Below are positions 22,301 through 33,113 of a stretch of DNA of 64,000 bases, in pieces. The notes under the pieces are model-generated. The model made no database searches. It saw nothing but the letters and a program-made list of their open reading frames with translations, and was not told the origin of the DNA. Position 1 is the stretch's first letter. Each line of letters starts with the position of its first letter. The position numbers and the translations under genes were made by a program. Source of the DNA: Lytechinus pictus (Eukaryota; Echinodermata; Echinoidea; Temnopleuroida; Toxopneustidae); contig NC_087262.1 in NCBI RefSeq assembly GCF_037042905.1, positions 10,736,501-10,800,500 on the forward strand, in the 5' to 3' direction.

Positions 22301-25300
22301 TCAATCCCTCAGTCTCTTTTGAAATCTGTACCAAAAAACATCAGAGAATGACAAAAGTCACAAAAAACATCTACAGTATATGGTATTTAAACTAGGAATT
22401 TAATGAAAGAAAATTATGTTACAAACTGTAACATGCTGTGTATAATTCTTGTATTATGTGTCAACAAAGATCATTAACTTGCACAGTAAATATGTAGTCA
22501 ATCCAATTTTTACATGCTAGCTTGGAGACAAAATTTGAATATAATGCATCTAAGCATTTACCTTCAATAAATAATATGTACTATTTTTAAAGGAATGATA
22601 AAGGAGTCTTTTTTTAATTATTATTTATTGAGATCTTGGGGCCCTCACTGGCTCTGAAGAGGAAACGTGAAACAGGTACCTTCCTTTCTTGTAGTGGCAC
22701 TTGATCTTTGCTGGTAGATGCGATGTATCTGAAGATTAGAAAAAAAAACAATGGAATGAAAAATACAATTGTACAAAAAGTACAGTGAATACCGTAATAC
22801 AAAATTTCAGTGGTGTAAAATTATATCTGCACATAAAGAAAATGCATGGGATAGTAAAACTTCTCTAAGTTCCATATTTCAATGATTCAATTATAAATGA
22901 TAGACAGCACATCATCATTTTTATTACAACATGTATAGTAAGTTCACATGGTCTTGGGAATTCTTCTGAAATTGACATCGCAGAAATGAAATTGCCTCGA
23001 CCTTATACTTATACCTATACATTTATTTTAATAATAAAGACTTAGACTATGTATGTTTGCATATATGTATCTAGGAGTCTATGTTGCACATTATCTGCTA
23101 ACATCTGATGGGTATTTCATGATTGTCAGTGCCGACTATTTCAGTGAAATCATTGCTTTTGATTGGCTGAGAAGCACTGGCCTCTGACTGTTACTATGGT
23201 AACTGTCGGAAAAAGACAACTTGTTAATGCTGACAACTTTCAAAAAGCAGTTCCCAGAACATGTTTAAAAACGCAAGACAAAGCAAAAAAAAAAAAGAAA
23301 TACAAAATTTTATCCGAGGATTAAAGGGATGGTCCGGGCCGAAAATATTTATATTCTAAATAATACTTGAGTAAAATTCACAGAGCAAAATGATGAAAAT
23401 TTCATCAAAATAGGATAACAAGAAGTTATTGAATTTTAAAGTTTATCAATATTTTGTGAAAACAGTTGTATGCACTTCGTCATGAATATTCATTAGGTGG
23501 GCTGATGTCACATCTCCACTTTCCTTTTTTTTATGTTACTAGATGAAATCATAAATGTTTGATTTTTTCATACATGTGTAAATGATGCGTCTCCATTGTA
23601 ATGAAATAAGTTGCATCAATAACTAATGCACCTAATCAGTTGTCAATCCAATTGTCAATAGTTCTTGGTTAAAAATATCTTAATAAACCTAATCTCATAT
23701 AATAAAATACAAAAGGGCAATTGGGATATGACATCATCAGCCAACCTAATGAATATTCATAAAGACATGCCTAGAACTATTTCACCGGAATAATGCAAAT
23801 CTTTAAAATTCAAAACCTTAATTAGTTATCAAATTTTGATCAAGTTTTCAGCATTTTGCTCTGTGAATTTTACTCTATTTATTGAGATATGTTTCCAGCC
23901 TGGACCATCCCTTTAATTCTACTTCTACGGTACCCCCACACATACTGGTAAGCCAAAGGTAAAAAACAACGAGAACCAATTTAATTTCAAAGATAAAAAA
24001 ATACTTCAGCCTCCAGATTTAAGAAAAAAATCAGGAAATGTTATTTTAGTTCAGACTAATTGTGCACGTTTCATTTCGGAGGTCAATCTGAAATTATACT
24101 TCCAGTTCCAAATTCACGCCATTTGGTTATGCAAAAGCATGAATTAAAATTGATGGGCATGGGCCTATGTCACTGGCTAGCCTAGAGGACTCCATGAAGA
24201 TAATTTTATCATTTTTACATTGTATTTTCATCACGGAGCCTAGACAAGCCTCCTATAAGGTTGCTCGTACAACTGTGTAAACAAAGATAGATTTCCCTCA
24301 GAAATCCACCTTTCCCATAATGATTTTTGGGCAAACATTAAATTTTTACATTTTGTAAGCCTTGATACTCTAAATGTGTACAAAGGCTTTAAAAAAAATT
24401 AATTGTAAAATGTACAAATTGGACATTTTCTTACAAAAAGAATCACTTGCTTGCAGATCTTGTTGTCCTCACTGCCTCTGAAGAGTTTACGTGCGACAGG
24501 TACATTCCTTTCCTGTACTGGCACACGTTCTTTGCTGGTAGATGCGATGTATCTGAAATTTTTTTTTTTAAACAATGGAGAGAAAAATAATCAGTACAGT
24601 GAACAGTGAATAAAAATACGTCTATATTACAGTGAATATATAGCAATACATGTCTACACCTAAGGCGGGCAAGGGTTACTACAGAGTGTTGTAAAATTCC
24701 ATTTGCACATTAAGAAAAATACATGGGATTGTGAATCAATGATTCAACTATAATGATAAACAGCACATCATCATATTTATTTAAAAAATGAGTAAGTTCA
24801 CTTGGTCTTGGGAATACTTCTGAAATCGATGTCGCAGAGATCAGTCCTTCATGTTTATAATTCTATGGAGCTCAATAAATGGCTCTCCTTATGCCTCCGA
24901 ATTTGCTTTCCTAGACTCACTCAATTTTATAAAATGCTCAATTGTTGTAGATTGTTATTAAAATTGTAAATGCAACAGCTGTGTAGCTATTAATTAATCT
25001 GTGGTGAAACTAGGCTTGGGTCATGTACAAAAATATCGCGCTCCTCAAAAAAAAATTATAAGTAGGGTGTCCGGACTCATATTAGGCCTAAAAAAAGTGC
25101 TAGAATTTCATATTTTACATCTTTAAAACCATTAAATCACCATCTCTTTTCCATAATTCTCATAATAGAAGATACACAAAGACCCCGAAAGAAAACTTGA
25201 CATCTGAATTACCTAACTTACAGCCTCCTCGTATGGAGGGCAGCAACAAAGTATTCGGATCTCCACTCCTGGCGGTTCTGAGCTTGGCCTTCTTCTGGAA

Positions 25301-27596
25301 ACTACCGGTACCCCAGCTGCCCCCAGGTCATGTTCACTGACTTCATTCATCTCCTCCTCGAGGCTCAGTATGACTCCAGGTGTTTTTGGGTCTCCCTCTC
25401 TCCTGAAATACACACAGTCAAAAAGTGATAAACAGCTATTCATGAAAAAATCTGACTCTTAAAATGGTGGAAAAAATAATGAATTTCGATTTTCGGCATT
25501 TCAAAATCTCATCAAAATCCTCAAATCGTGTGTAAAGTGATTGGTGCGCAGACACGAGGCGCTGGCCACTATCATAATGTTAAATCTGAAATTGAAAATC
25601 ATAACTGGCTGAGCCTGAGTCTCCAAGACCAAGAAAATCAGTTTCACATTCGATCACATATCTCTCTCATTTACTTATAACAATATATGGAACAATATCA
25701 ACTGAAAGATTTTGTGAAATAAAAAGAAATTCATGTTAAATCTTAACACAAATCGTAAGGTCAATATGATGTATGTGCGCAGACTTGCACCGGCATGGCA
25801 GCGACATCCACGCCCGGCTAGTCGCGGCCGGCAGGCAGCGCTGAGGGGCAGTAACAGAATGTCCTGACGAACTCTAACGTTACAGCTAGCCCCGCAGCTA
25901 GCTGCGAGCCGCGCCATTTAACAAACTACGAAAAGAAAATCATAGAAAATTGTTAACTTACCTGTAGAGCCTACTGCGAATGTCTTAGCTTTCAAGTCAT
26001 TGTCAAAATCTGGTCCCTGTGATTTCAGTGGTTGAATTATTATTAAAAGGGCCTTCTTTACCCTTCTTTATCGCACTAACACTCGATAAAAGTGCGGCGC
26101 AAATTAACGGCGCGGCGAAGATGGCTCTTTCAAATTCAAATTAGATTGGCGGTTTGCGTTTGGCGGCGCTGGTTAATTTGCATAATTATACGGACGATAG
26201 CGATCAGTGGCACTCAGTGCGCATGCGCAGGCCCGCCCGCGCCCGGTGATTGAAGGAAGATCTGCTGAGTCAGGAATAATGAAGGGGGGGGGGGGGGGTC
26301 TAAAGCAAGAAAGAAGTTTTAAAATAGATATACGAACTTCTAAACATAAAAATTTCTTCTTGTTTGGTTTTGGTTGGCAACCAGTCAAGAAATGACGATT
26401 TTTGCCTCTGCTTTTGGAGCTTTGTTTTTTCTTTGAAAGTTTAAGAATGAATTAGCTTAATATTTGTTCTTTATTTCTATTTTATTTATTTTCTTTTTCT
26501 TTGAAAGATAAAGAAAGCCTTGCTTAACATGGCAAGGTTGTAAACTAGCAATAAATATGCGCGTTATAAATAGAAAAAAATAGCTATTCTATTCACCTTC
26601 AAAAATATTTTTAAAATATCAGTGAGTTAAAAAAAGAAAAATACATTAATTTTTATATGATTTGTAAAAATAGTGTAAAATAGTCCTCTTTAACTTAAAT
26701 TAGAAAAAAGGGATTAAATAGGAAGAAATTTTTTTCTCGCAACAAATATCTAGGATAACAATTTTTTTAATGTAAACTAGAAAATTTCACTGAGAATAAC
26801 ATGTTTCGATTTAAGTTATATGGTAATATCGAACCACATACTTTAATGAAACTTTTCAAGGTGGAAATATTAAAATTAACATAAAGAATAATTAAGTTAG
26901 TTATTATGTAGATATTGTTTTCCTCTTATCCTCAATCGAGCTGTGTATAGGATGGATAAATGCATGGCATTCATTGTGGTAAACGGCTGAATTACATGAA
27001 TTTGTACAGAGCAAAATTTCAGTAAACAAATAAGCAACAAAAAAATAACAAAGTATACTAATGTATAATATTGGAAAGGGGATACAAAAAGAAAAGTATA
27101 CAGGGAGGGGGGGGGGGGAGTAATGTCAAAAGCAAGAACGGGCAAAGGTTGGGAGTAGGCTAAATGTATATACCTTTAACATAATGAACATTTTCACATA
27201 AATATATATTTAACCAATGTTGAATGAATAACAATACATGTAGATTAAAGAGTGGATTGTATGAAATAATACTTGCTTTTTTTTAAGAAAAGTAACGCTT
27301 TGTTGATGGTAACAATAATAATAGTTATAGGAAACACATTCATGAATGATAATCATAAAGAATTATCTCAAAAGGAATTAAAAACAAAGATAAGAGGACT
27401 TTGAAGTAATATGATCTGTACAAAAAATATAAATATTAATGTAAAGTGGGTTACAGCTATATTGAGCCAGTGACTTGTCGGATAAGAAATTTGAATGATT
27501 ACTGCAGATATCAACAATTACAAAAATATTTCAAAAGTCAGTTACAGTTTAAGAGAAGCGACAAATAAAACAACAAAGGTATGAAAACATAGTTCT

Positions 27597-27641
<45 letters not shown>

Positions 27642-30600
27642 CTGTTGGAAATAAGTACAATGCATTACCACTATGCCTCTTATATACATATATATATATA
27701 TATGTATATATTATATATGTATATACAGGTTCTTACTAGAATCAACTGGTAAGTCCTATTGGTTCTAACTGGTATCATTTGGTTTGATATTCCAGTATGG
27801 TTAATGGGTTTCAAGTGGGTTATGGGTGGCCTATGGGTTCCAACTGGTATAATCTGTTCCAGTTTGGTTTATGGGTTTTAACTGAAATCAGCTGGTAGAT
27901 ATATACTGGTAATGCCTATTGGTTCTAACTGGTATCAATTGGTTTGATATTCCAGTATGGTAAATGGATTTCAAGTGGGTTATGGGAGGTCTATATATGG
28001 GTTCCAACTGGTAAAATATGTCCCAGTTTAATTGATTTATGGGTTTTAACTGGAATCAACTGGTAGTATATCAGTAATGTATGTTGATTTTAACTGGTAT
28101 CAATTGGTTTGATATTCCAGTATGGTTAATGGGTTTCAAGTGGGTTATGGGAGGTCTATGGGTTCCAACTGGTAAAATATGTTCCAGTTTGGTTTATGGG
28201 TTTTAACTGGAATCAACTGGTAGTATACCAGTAATGTATGCTGGTTTAACTGGTATCAATTGGTTTGAAATTCCAGTATGGTTAATGGGTTTCAAGTGGG
28301 TTATGGGAGGTCTATGGGTTCCAACTGGTATTATCTGCTCCAGTATGGTTTATGGCTTTTAACTGGAATCAGCTGGTAGATATGCCAGTAATGCCTATAT
28401 TGGTTCTAACTGGTATCCATTGGTTTGATATTCCAGTATGGTTAATGGGTTTCAAGTGGGGTTATGGGAGGTCTATGGGTTCCAACTGGAACACTCTGAT
28501 CCAGTTTGGTTTATGGGTTTTAACTGGAATCAACTGGTAGGTATACCAGTAATGCATGTTGGTTCTAACTGGTATCAATTGGTTTAATGATATACCAGTA
28601 TGGTTTATGGGTTTAAGGTGGCATTAACTGGTATATACACCCATTGGGTTTCTATGGGTTCCAACTGGCATCAAATGGTCCAGTTTGGCTAATGGGTTTT
28701 AAACTGGAATATATTGGTAGATAAACCAGAAAGGCCTATTGGTTTTAACTGGTATTAACTGGTGTACTAATTTATACCAGTATAGTTAATTGGTTTCAAC
28801 TGGAATAAACTTGTATGTTTTCAGCATGTCCAGTTGGGACAATGGGTTTCAACTGGAATATACTGGTATATGGGATAAAACCAGACAAAAGGAGATTTCG
28901 GTGATACTTTATATACAGTTAGTTGCACATCACATCAACGAAACCGGCTCCAGAACGACAAAAGCTAAGAAGCTATTTACGTTATTTCCAATGACGTAAT
29001 CAATCGGTTTGGACCATACCAGACTGGTGTTAAATCGACACCGGTGTTTTTGCAGTGTAGACATTCAAACGGCATTCGGTCGGTTCGGAACCGGTTTCGG
29101 TGTATGACTATGATTGCTTCAATCACGGGTTCAATTACAACAACGAAACGAACACTGGATCGATCAAAACTATCCCGTTATTTCGAATGACATATCATCA
29201 GTCGGCTTTGAGTCGGTTTCGCCGATGTAACCGGCTCTCACCTTCTTTTCTTCATCTTTATCATAAAAGATGGGGTAGATCTTTTGGATGATGTCATCGA
29301 CGGTCTCGGATACCAGCTCGATGGTGTTAGTCTGCTCTTCAGTCTTTCCGTAATAACCTGGACAGGGGGGGGGGCAAGTCGAAATCATTTGAAAGCCTTA
29401 ATCATTTTTTTTTTTTTTGATAACCATAAAAAGGATTACTCCTGTTGAAATGTGAATTATTAATTTTCGGAGAAAAATGGCAGAGTGCATGTTTACTGGT
29501 ATTGTGTGAAATAAGCTTTTCAAAATTGACAATCAAAATGTAATTATACATGTATATATTATATTTTAAAAGCTTTCATTCCCTAATTTCCCGAAATGAT
29601 TCCTCTTTACATAAATAAATTTCCTTTATTGGGGAAAACTTACTGAAGATTCTGGCAAGGTAACGGTTAATAGCGGGAGTGGTTAATAGTTAATGAAATT
29701 GCAAGAGCCGCCCCCCCCCCCCCTTGTTACCCGAAATTATTGAATGCCTCTTTAGAAAAAAAAATCAATTTTTGGGGGAAAACTTACCGAATGTTCTTGC
29801 CAGGTATCGGTTAATAGCCTTCCCGTGAGGCATAGTTTTGCCGTCGATGACAAGGATTGGTACCTGGCCAAGGGGAAATACTGAAGAAAAAAAGAAGATA
29901 AAAAACATGGTATAAATCGATTTTAGTTTTTGAGTTTTAATGATGAATGTGATCTTTATTTCTTGATTTTACGTTGCCACACTCACATTTCATCACCATC
30001 ATGTTAAAGACAATAACAGACCTTGGGATCCTTACACAACTCAAGCAATCATCCTCCAATGTTTTTTTACCATTAATTGCATTGACTGCAATGTACAATC
30101 AATCCTGAAAATCAAGCGTGCGAATATAATCGCTAACCGGTACCCAGCATCATAAATTTGGGCGACGCCAGGATATTACACACTTAAAATGCTTGGCAAC
30201 ATACTGTCCACTGTGTTGGGTAATGTATGTTGGTAAAAAGTATGTATATATATATATATTCTGGGCATTTATTATCCAATTGAGCAAATTTATTACCCAA
30301 TATTAGTAGTTTTATTACCTAATTTGGAGATTTTTCAAGTTTTCAATGTTAACCAATAGTTGCGTGGACAGTATGTCCAGGGTTTGCCCAGGGTTAGCCC
30401 AGGGTTTGCTAAAAGTTGGACATTTTTGCCCAACTATTCTAAGAGTGTACGATGGGGGTAGCAACTCAGGCCATCTGAATATGGCTTAAGTTTTCTTCAT
30501 GTTTCTCTCAAAAATTTAAAGACGTCGTGGAAGAAAAAAAAGGTAGGGAGGACAAGGGGCTGGAAAATTTGACAAGCAAAGAAAAGGAAGGTCATCTCGT

Positions 30601-31145
30601 CATAAAATACATGTTTTATTTCGATTCTGAATGATGTATTTCTTACCATTATAAAATACCACAAATATTAGGGGGGACATTTGATATTGTGTCCCCCTAC
30701 TATTTTGAGTAGGGGGGATACGTCCCCCTATCCCCTGGGATTTCCGCCCATGCAAAGATTAATAGGGATGTTTTATTCACGACCCATCACATTAAAAAAA
30801 ATCTTCTTTTTTCTTCTCTTTTCGTTTCCTGTTTTTCATTCTTTTTTTTTTCATTTTCATCAAACTTGACGAAGAAAAGTTATGAGAGGGTCGCCCCTGT
30901 CCCTGTGGTGGTAGTATAAAGTTACAACAGTTTCCCAGAATACTAAGATTTAAATTTAAATTTGAGTAATATGGAGCCAAAATGTTTAAATTTCGATACT
31001 TGCATTCTTTGTTGTCTTTCATGGCAGGCCATTCCTCCCGTTTCATCCGGAAGTCCTCAAACTCCACCCCCTTGAGAGTGAAGAGCATGCGAATAACCTC
31101 CGCCCTTCCTCGGGCATCAAAGTACATCAACTTATACTGAGGCAT
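19303..31145 (-). CDS. sigma-class glutathione S-transferase (HPGDS-like), gene 2, five exons, complete
   Basis: Exons on the minus strand: 31004-31145, 29788-29880, 29242-29357, 20169-20273 and 19303-19473; 627 nt, 208 aa plus TAA. Exons 2, 3 and 4 have exactly the lengths of gene 1 (93, 116, 105), and intron phases are identical, so the two genes are an inverted, tail-to-tail duplicate pair. Tyr8 in YKLMY is the catalytic tyrosine; [10 protein letters not shown] follows. [14 protein letters not shown] (49-62) has the cis-proline. The glutathione-binding Gln-Ser pair reads His66-Gly67 (MPHGKAI). The C-terminal domain includes [19 protein letters not shown] and [17 protein letters not shown] and ends SRPVTFF. 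Intron 1 needs a GC donor (GAAT|GCAAGT) for the frame to continue; intron 3 is about 9 kb. An in-frame upstream ATG at 31331 exists, but the family start is at 31145. Confidence 0.88.
20675..21252. mobile_element. MITE with AAGGACAAGTCCACCCCA ends
   Basis: Left end AAGGACAAGTCCACCCCA and right end (other strand) AAGGTCAAGTCTACCCCA form imperfect terminal inverted repeats around 578 bp. The interior has AAAATCGGATGTAAAATAA near the left and its inverted counterpart near the right. A truncated copy of the left end lies at about 31646-31715. Internal phrases (CATCAAAATCGGAT type, TATTCATTAGG-like and TGATGACGTC) relate it distantly to the TTAA elements at 23321 and 41897. Located in intron 3 of GST gene 2. 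Confidence 0.7.
21325..21950. repeat. minisatellite, 40-bp unit with 80-bp alternation, ACTGGT core
   Basis: From about 21530 the array repeats a 40-bp unit beginning AACTGGTGCCAGTT, then AGGACCAGTTGGAAACA or AAAACCAGTTGGAAACA. The AGGACC and AAAACC versions alternate, giving an 80-bp higher-order unit. The left 200 bp is more degenerate. AACTGGTACCAGTT is itself a palindrome. It lies in intron 3 of GST gene 2. Confidence 0.85.
22614..25402 (-). CDS. candidate gene nested in GST2 intron 3, exon-like segments only, unknown function
   Basis: Three minus-strand segments look like exons. Segment B, 25222-25402, has acceptor TTTCAG and donor GCT|GTAAGT; it reads [18 protein letters not shown] and continues to CCCPPYEEA. 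Segments C (24447-24552) and D (22614-22728) are paralogous; both start after a CAG acceptor and read [19 protein letters not shown] and [20 protein letters not shown] runs to a TAA beside AATAAA. An untranslated first exon ending at 25962 with donor CAG|GTAAGT and a promoter-like region near 26.1 kb lie upstream. The phases do not join: B ends in phase 0, while C and D need two preceding bases, so an exon is missing or the model is wrong. The DPKTPGVIL phrase loosely recalls the DPRSP-GI motif of CDCA3/Tome-1, which is only a weak resemblance. Confidence 0.3.
22635..24845. repeat. two copies of a tandem segmental duplication carrying exon-like segments
   Basis: Two blocks, about 22635-23000 and 24447-24845, are alignable over roughly 370-390 bp. 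They share the exon-like text and flanking intron text such as CAGCACATCATCAT and GTAAGTTCAC-TGGTCTTGGG. The duplication predates insertion of the TTAA element that now lies between them. Confidence 0.65.
23321..23915. mobile_element. TTAA-flanked MITE, copy 1
   Basis: TTAAAGGGATGGTCCGGGC at the left and, inverted, GGACCATCCCTTTAA at the right bound a 595-bp palindromic element. The termini coincide with TTAA, the target of piggyBac- and Kolobok-type transposases. Inner inverted blocks carry AAATTTCATCAAAATAGGAT and ATGAATATTCATTAGG. A sister copy lies at 41897-42472. Confidence 0.75.
25675..25920. other. GC-richer strip with an open frame, unassigned
   Basis: An 80-codon minus-strand frame starting at 25917 crosses a GC-rich patch (25780-25920) and ends in AT-rich sequence. 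It has no recognisable motif. It lies within the first intron of the candidate nested gene. Confidence 0.2.
26095..26175 (-). promoter_or_regulatory. cell-cycle-type promoter candidate
   Basis: Read on the minus strand this GC-richer strip shows a GGCGC/GCGCC series resembling E2F sites (GCCGCCAAA near 26158), a CCAAT box (ATTGG on plus at 26145-26149) and a TTTGAATTTGAAA run containing the CHR-like TTTGAA. CCAAT plus CHR plus E2F-like sites is typical of mitotic genes. It lies just upstream of a splice-donor-bearing untranslated exon (low end 25962). Confidence 0.35.
26210..27590. other. intronic AT-rich DNA, no gene
   Basis: Poly-G tracts at 26284 and 27106, otherwise AT-rich sequence within intron 3 of GST gene 2. 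I see no coding or structured repeat signal. Confidence 0.45.
27598..27726. repeat. AT dinucleotide microsatellites
   Basis: A pure TA run of about 38 bases (27598-27637) and a second interrupted TATATA/TATGTA run (27682-27726) immediately precede the ACTGGT-type minisatellite. Confidence 0.8.
27735..28880. repeat. minisatellite, about 160-bp unit with ACTGGT/CCAGT motifs
   Basis: Seven or so units of about 155-165 bp contain, in order, AACTGGTATCAATTGGTTTG, ATTCCAGTATGGTTAATGGG, TTTCAAGTGGGTTATGGG, GGGTTCCAACTGGTA and TTTTAACTGGAATCA. The right end is more diverged. It shares the ACTGGT hexamer, but not its unit, with the 21.3-kb and 0.5-kb arrays. Intron 3 of GST gene 2. Confidence 0.8.
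29023..29060. mobile_element. terminal fragment of a GGTGTTAA-type MITE
   Basis: The phrase ACTGGTGTTAAATCGACACC followed by GGTGTTTTTGCAGTG matches the right end of the element at 15267-15507. Only this end remains. Confidence 0.5.
29639..29690 (-). pseudogene. partial tandem copy of GST2 exon 2
   Basis: On the minus strand this reads TATTAACCGTTACCTTGCCA followed by a GTAAGT-type donor. It aligns with the 3' half of exon 2 of GST gene 2 (coding AINRYLAR) and its donor intron. Flanking text (CCCGAAATGATT and GGGGAAAACTTAC) is also duplicated, so a block of about 170 bp around the exon end was tandemly copied. The 5' half and acceptor are missing, so it is a non-functional relic between exons 2 and 3. 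Confidence 0.7.
30558..30752. mobile_element. solo right end of the CATGGGCGGAAAT hAT-like family
   Basis: The last 190 bases match the right end of the element at 16238-18479: GGAAAATTTGACAAGCAAA, GGGGACATTTGATATTGTG, the inverted GTCCCCCTACTA and terminal ATTTCCGCCCATG. The left part is absent. Located in intron 1 of GST gene 2. Confidence 0.7.
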
Positions 31146-31645
31146 CGTGGTCGATCGACAGGTGGTAGCCGCGTTAGATAATGGTTCCAATGGTGTTGCG
31201 ATGATGGTGGTGGCTATAGAGTTGCCGTTGGGTGTTAGGAATGGAAGGGGTGTGTCTACGGGATATAGCTGCGAGAGAGGCCTGTGATCGAATCGCTTGA
31301 TCCTTATCACGAAAATAGCTGTACCATTCAATTAGGTATATCGATTTTGAATTAAGTCTCAAAGTTCAGATTCTGGGCTTCGATAAAGTTAAGTTTCAAC
31401 TAAGTTATTACGTAATGATGTTCAAATGAACCCTCATTTATGATACAGATAGTCTGCAGTATCAAAGGAGCTATGTATGAGTCAGGAGAAATGCTTCGTA
31501 TCTATAAATCTAGGGCACCTCATTATGAGCAAGCCAAATTGTTCCTCTCTCTTATGGTCTAAAATAAAAAGAGTCACACGAGGTACATGGGTCCATGTTA
31601 CGAGCGCAAGCATCCCATGCAGGGTCGTGTATCGATGCAAATTTA

Positions 31646-31715
31646 AAGGACAAGTCCACCCCAACAAAAAGTTGATTTGAAAAAACGAGAAAAATCCAAC
31701 AAGCAAAACAAGCCT
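31646..31715. mobile_element. fragment of the AAGGACAAGTCCACCCCA MITE
   Basis: Matches the left 70 bp of the element at 20675, including AAGGACAAGTCCACCCCA and a TTGATTTGAAAAAA-type stretch. The remainder is missing. Confidence 0.6.
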
Positions 31716-31861
31716 ATAATATAATTATGCATACTGCCATCCGTGAATTGTTCTTATTATTACATAATGGCATAGCCAAGACAATGAGTCTAGACAAAAT
31801 AATCTACATCGTGAGCCTGTCTTGTTTATTTAGCTCGTGAGTGTTTTTCTTCATTATATAA

Positions 31862-33113
31862 CTAAACAATTGGTGAGAGCGCGAAGCGCGAACGGAAAAT
31901 TGCGAGATTTAGACCTAACAACGCGACACTATTCATGTTTTGTAAATCATGAAAATGATGAGTAAATGCGGATATTCCTTACATTAACAATGCGAGCACA
32001 AAGCGCGAGCAAAGATAAATTATATTCATTTTAACTGATCGGAAAGGCTAAGGACTGCTTGCATTTATCCATGAAGAAGTAACAGTGGCCGCGGAACCGG
32101 GGGGCTGAGGGGGGGTGCTTGAGCCCCCACTTTTTTACAAAACCGTGTACAAAAATGTAAAAATGACCATATGATTGTGATTTTGAGCATGGTCCCCAAC
32201 TTTGAAAACCGTTCCGCAGCCCCTGAGTAAGATATATAAACGATCAAATAATGCGAGCGCGAAGCGCGAGCTGAAAATTTGTGACATTTCTACATAAAGA
32301 ATGGAAAATTTAATCAATTTTTTTAATCTTGAAAAGAATAGCTATATAACTGATGCGAGCGGAAAAATTCGAGATTTAGACCTAAAACGGGACACTCTTT
32401 TCATGTCTTGTAATGATAATGATGAGTAAGCGGGGATCTTCCTACAAGCACAAAGCGCGAGCAGACAATTTTTGATATTGTGATCTGAAACTGGATTATG
32501 TTTAAATAGAGAACAAGTTGCGTTTCTGAATAAACAGTTTCAGATTTAGACCTAGACCTAGAATCTTGGTATTCTAAATACATTTTGTTATCATGAAAAT
32601 CAAAGCGAGCGCGAGCTTAAAATATTTGATATTCCGATTTGAAAAAATGGTCAATTTCAGCTCTATATTTCAAGCACTTTGTAGAAAAATTGTAAGGTGG
32701 ATATGGATCGCACTTAGTAAAGAGCTGATATTAATCGTTACTATTGCATTGAGTTTTGACTTTTAACGGAGCACTTTTTAAAAATCAATTCTTAAATCAC
32801 ACAAATTAATGAAATTTCGATTTCCTAGGTGAAATATGTTTTGTATATTGACTTCCAAACTTGATATTTAAGCTCCATATTGAATAAGATATGTAAATCA
32901 CATAAAAGGCAATGCAAGCGCGAAGCGCAAGCGAAAATTTTATATAGTGACATGAACGATTCTTTTTTTAAGTGTCCTCCTCATCTTATTTTATTCACTC
33001 GTCTTCCTCCTCTCTTTTCCCTACTTTTTAAATTATTTCCCTTTTTTTCTTTTTTCTCCACATATAGGGGGGTGGGCCCCTCGCCCCCCCCCCCACCCGG
33101 ATCCGCCTATGTT
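31862..33113. mobile_element. second GCGAAGCGCGAGC repeat-bearing element
   Basis: Copies of GCGAGCGCGAAGCGCGAGC or close variants at about 31877, 31990, 32252, 32355, 32453, 32605 and 32915 sit in AT-rich units homologous to those at 16.4-18.2 kb (for example GAGATTTAGACCTA and ATATTGACTTCCAAACTTGA). The right end reads GGATCCGCCTATG, like the GGATCCG ends of related elements. The left end is not clear. A 143-bp MITE is nested at 32083. Confidence 0.65.
32083..32225. mobile_element. CAGGGGCCGCGGAA MITE, copy 2 (nested)
   Basis: Bounded by CAGTGGCCGCGGAA and TTCCGCAGCCCCTG, with AGTAA on both sides as a 5-bp target-site duplication. It carries the family core CCGTGTACAAAAATGTAAAA. It interrupts the GCGAAGCGCGAGC element, so it inserted later. 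Confidence 0.8.

Noticed and set aside
30792-31331. Extended 179-residue reading of GST2 exon 1
   Set aside because: The N-terminal extension and the intron read-through lack GST similarity; only residues from the ATG at 31145 to the GC donor match the family.
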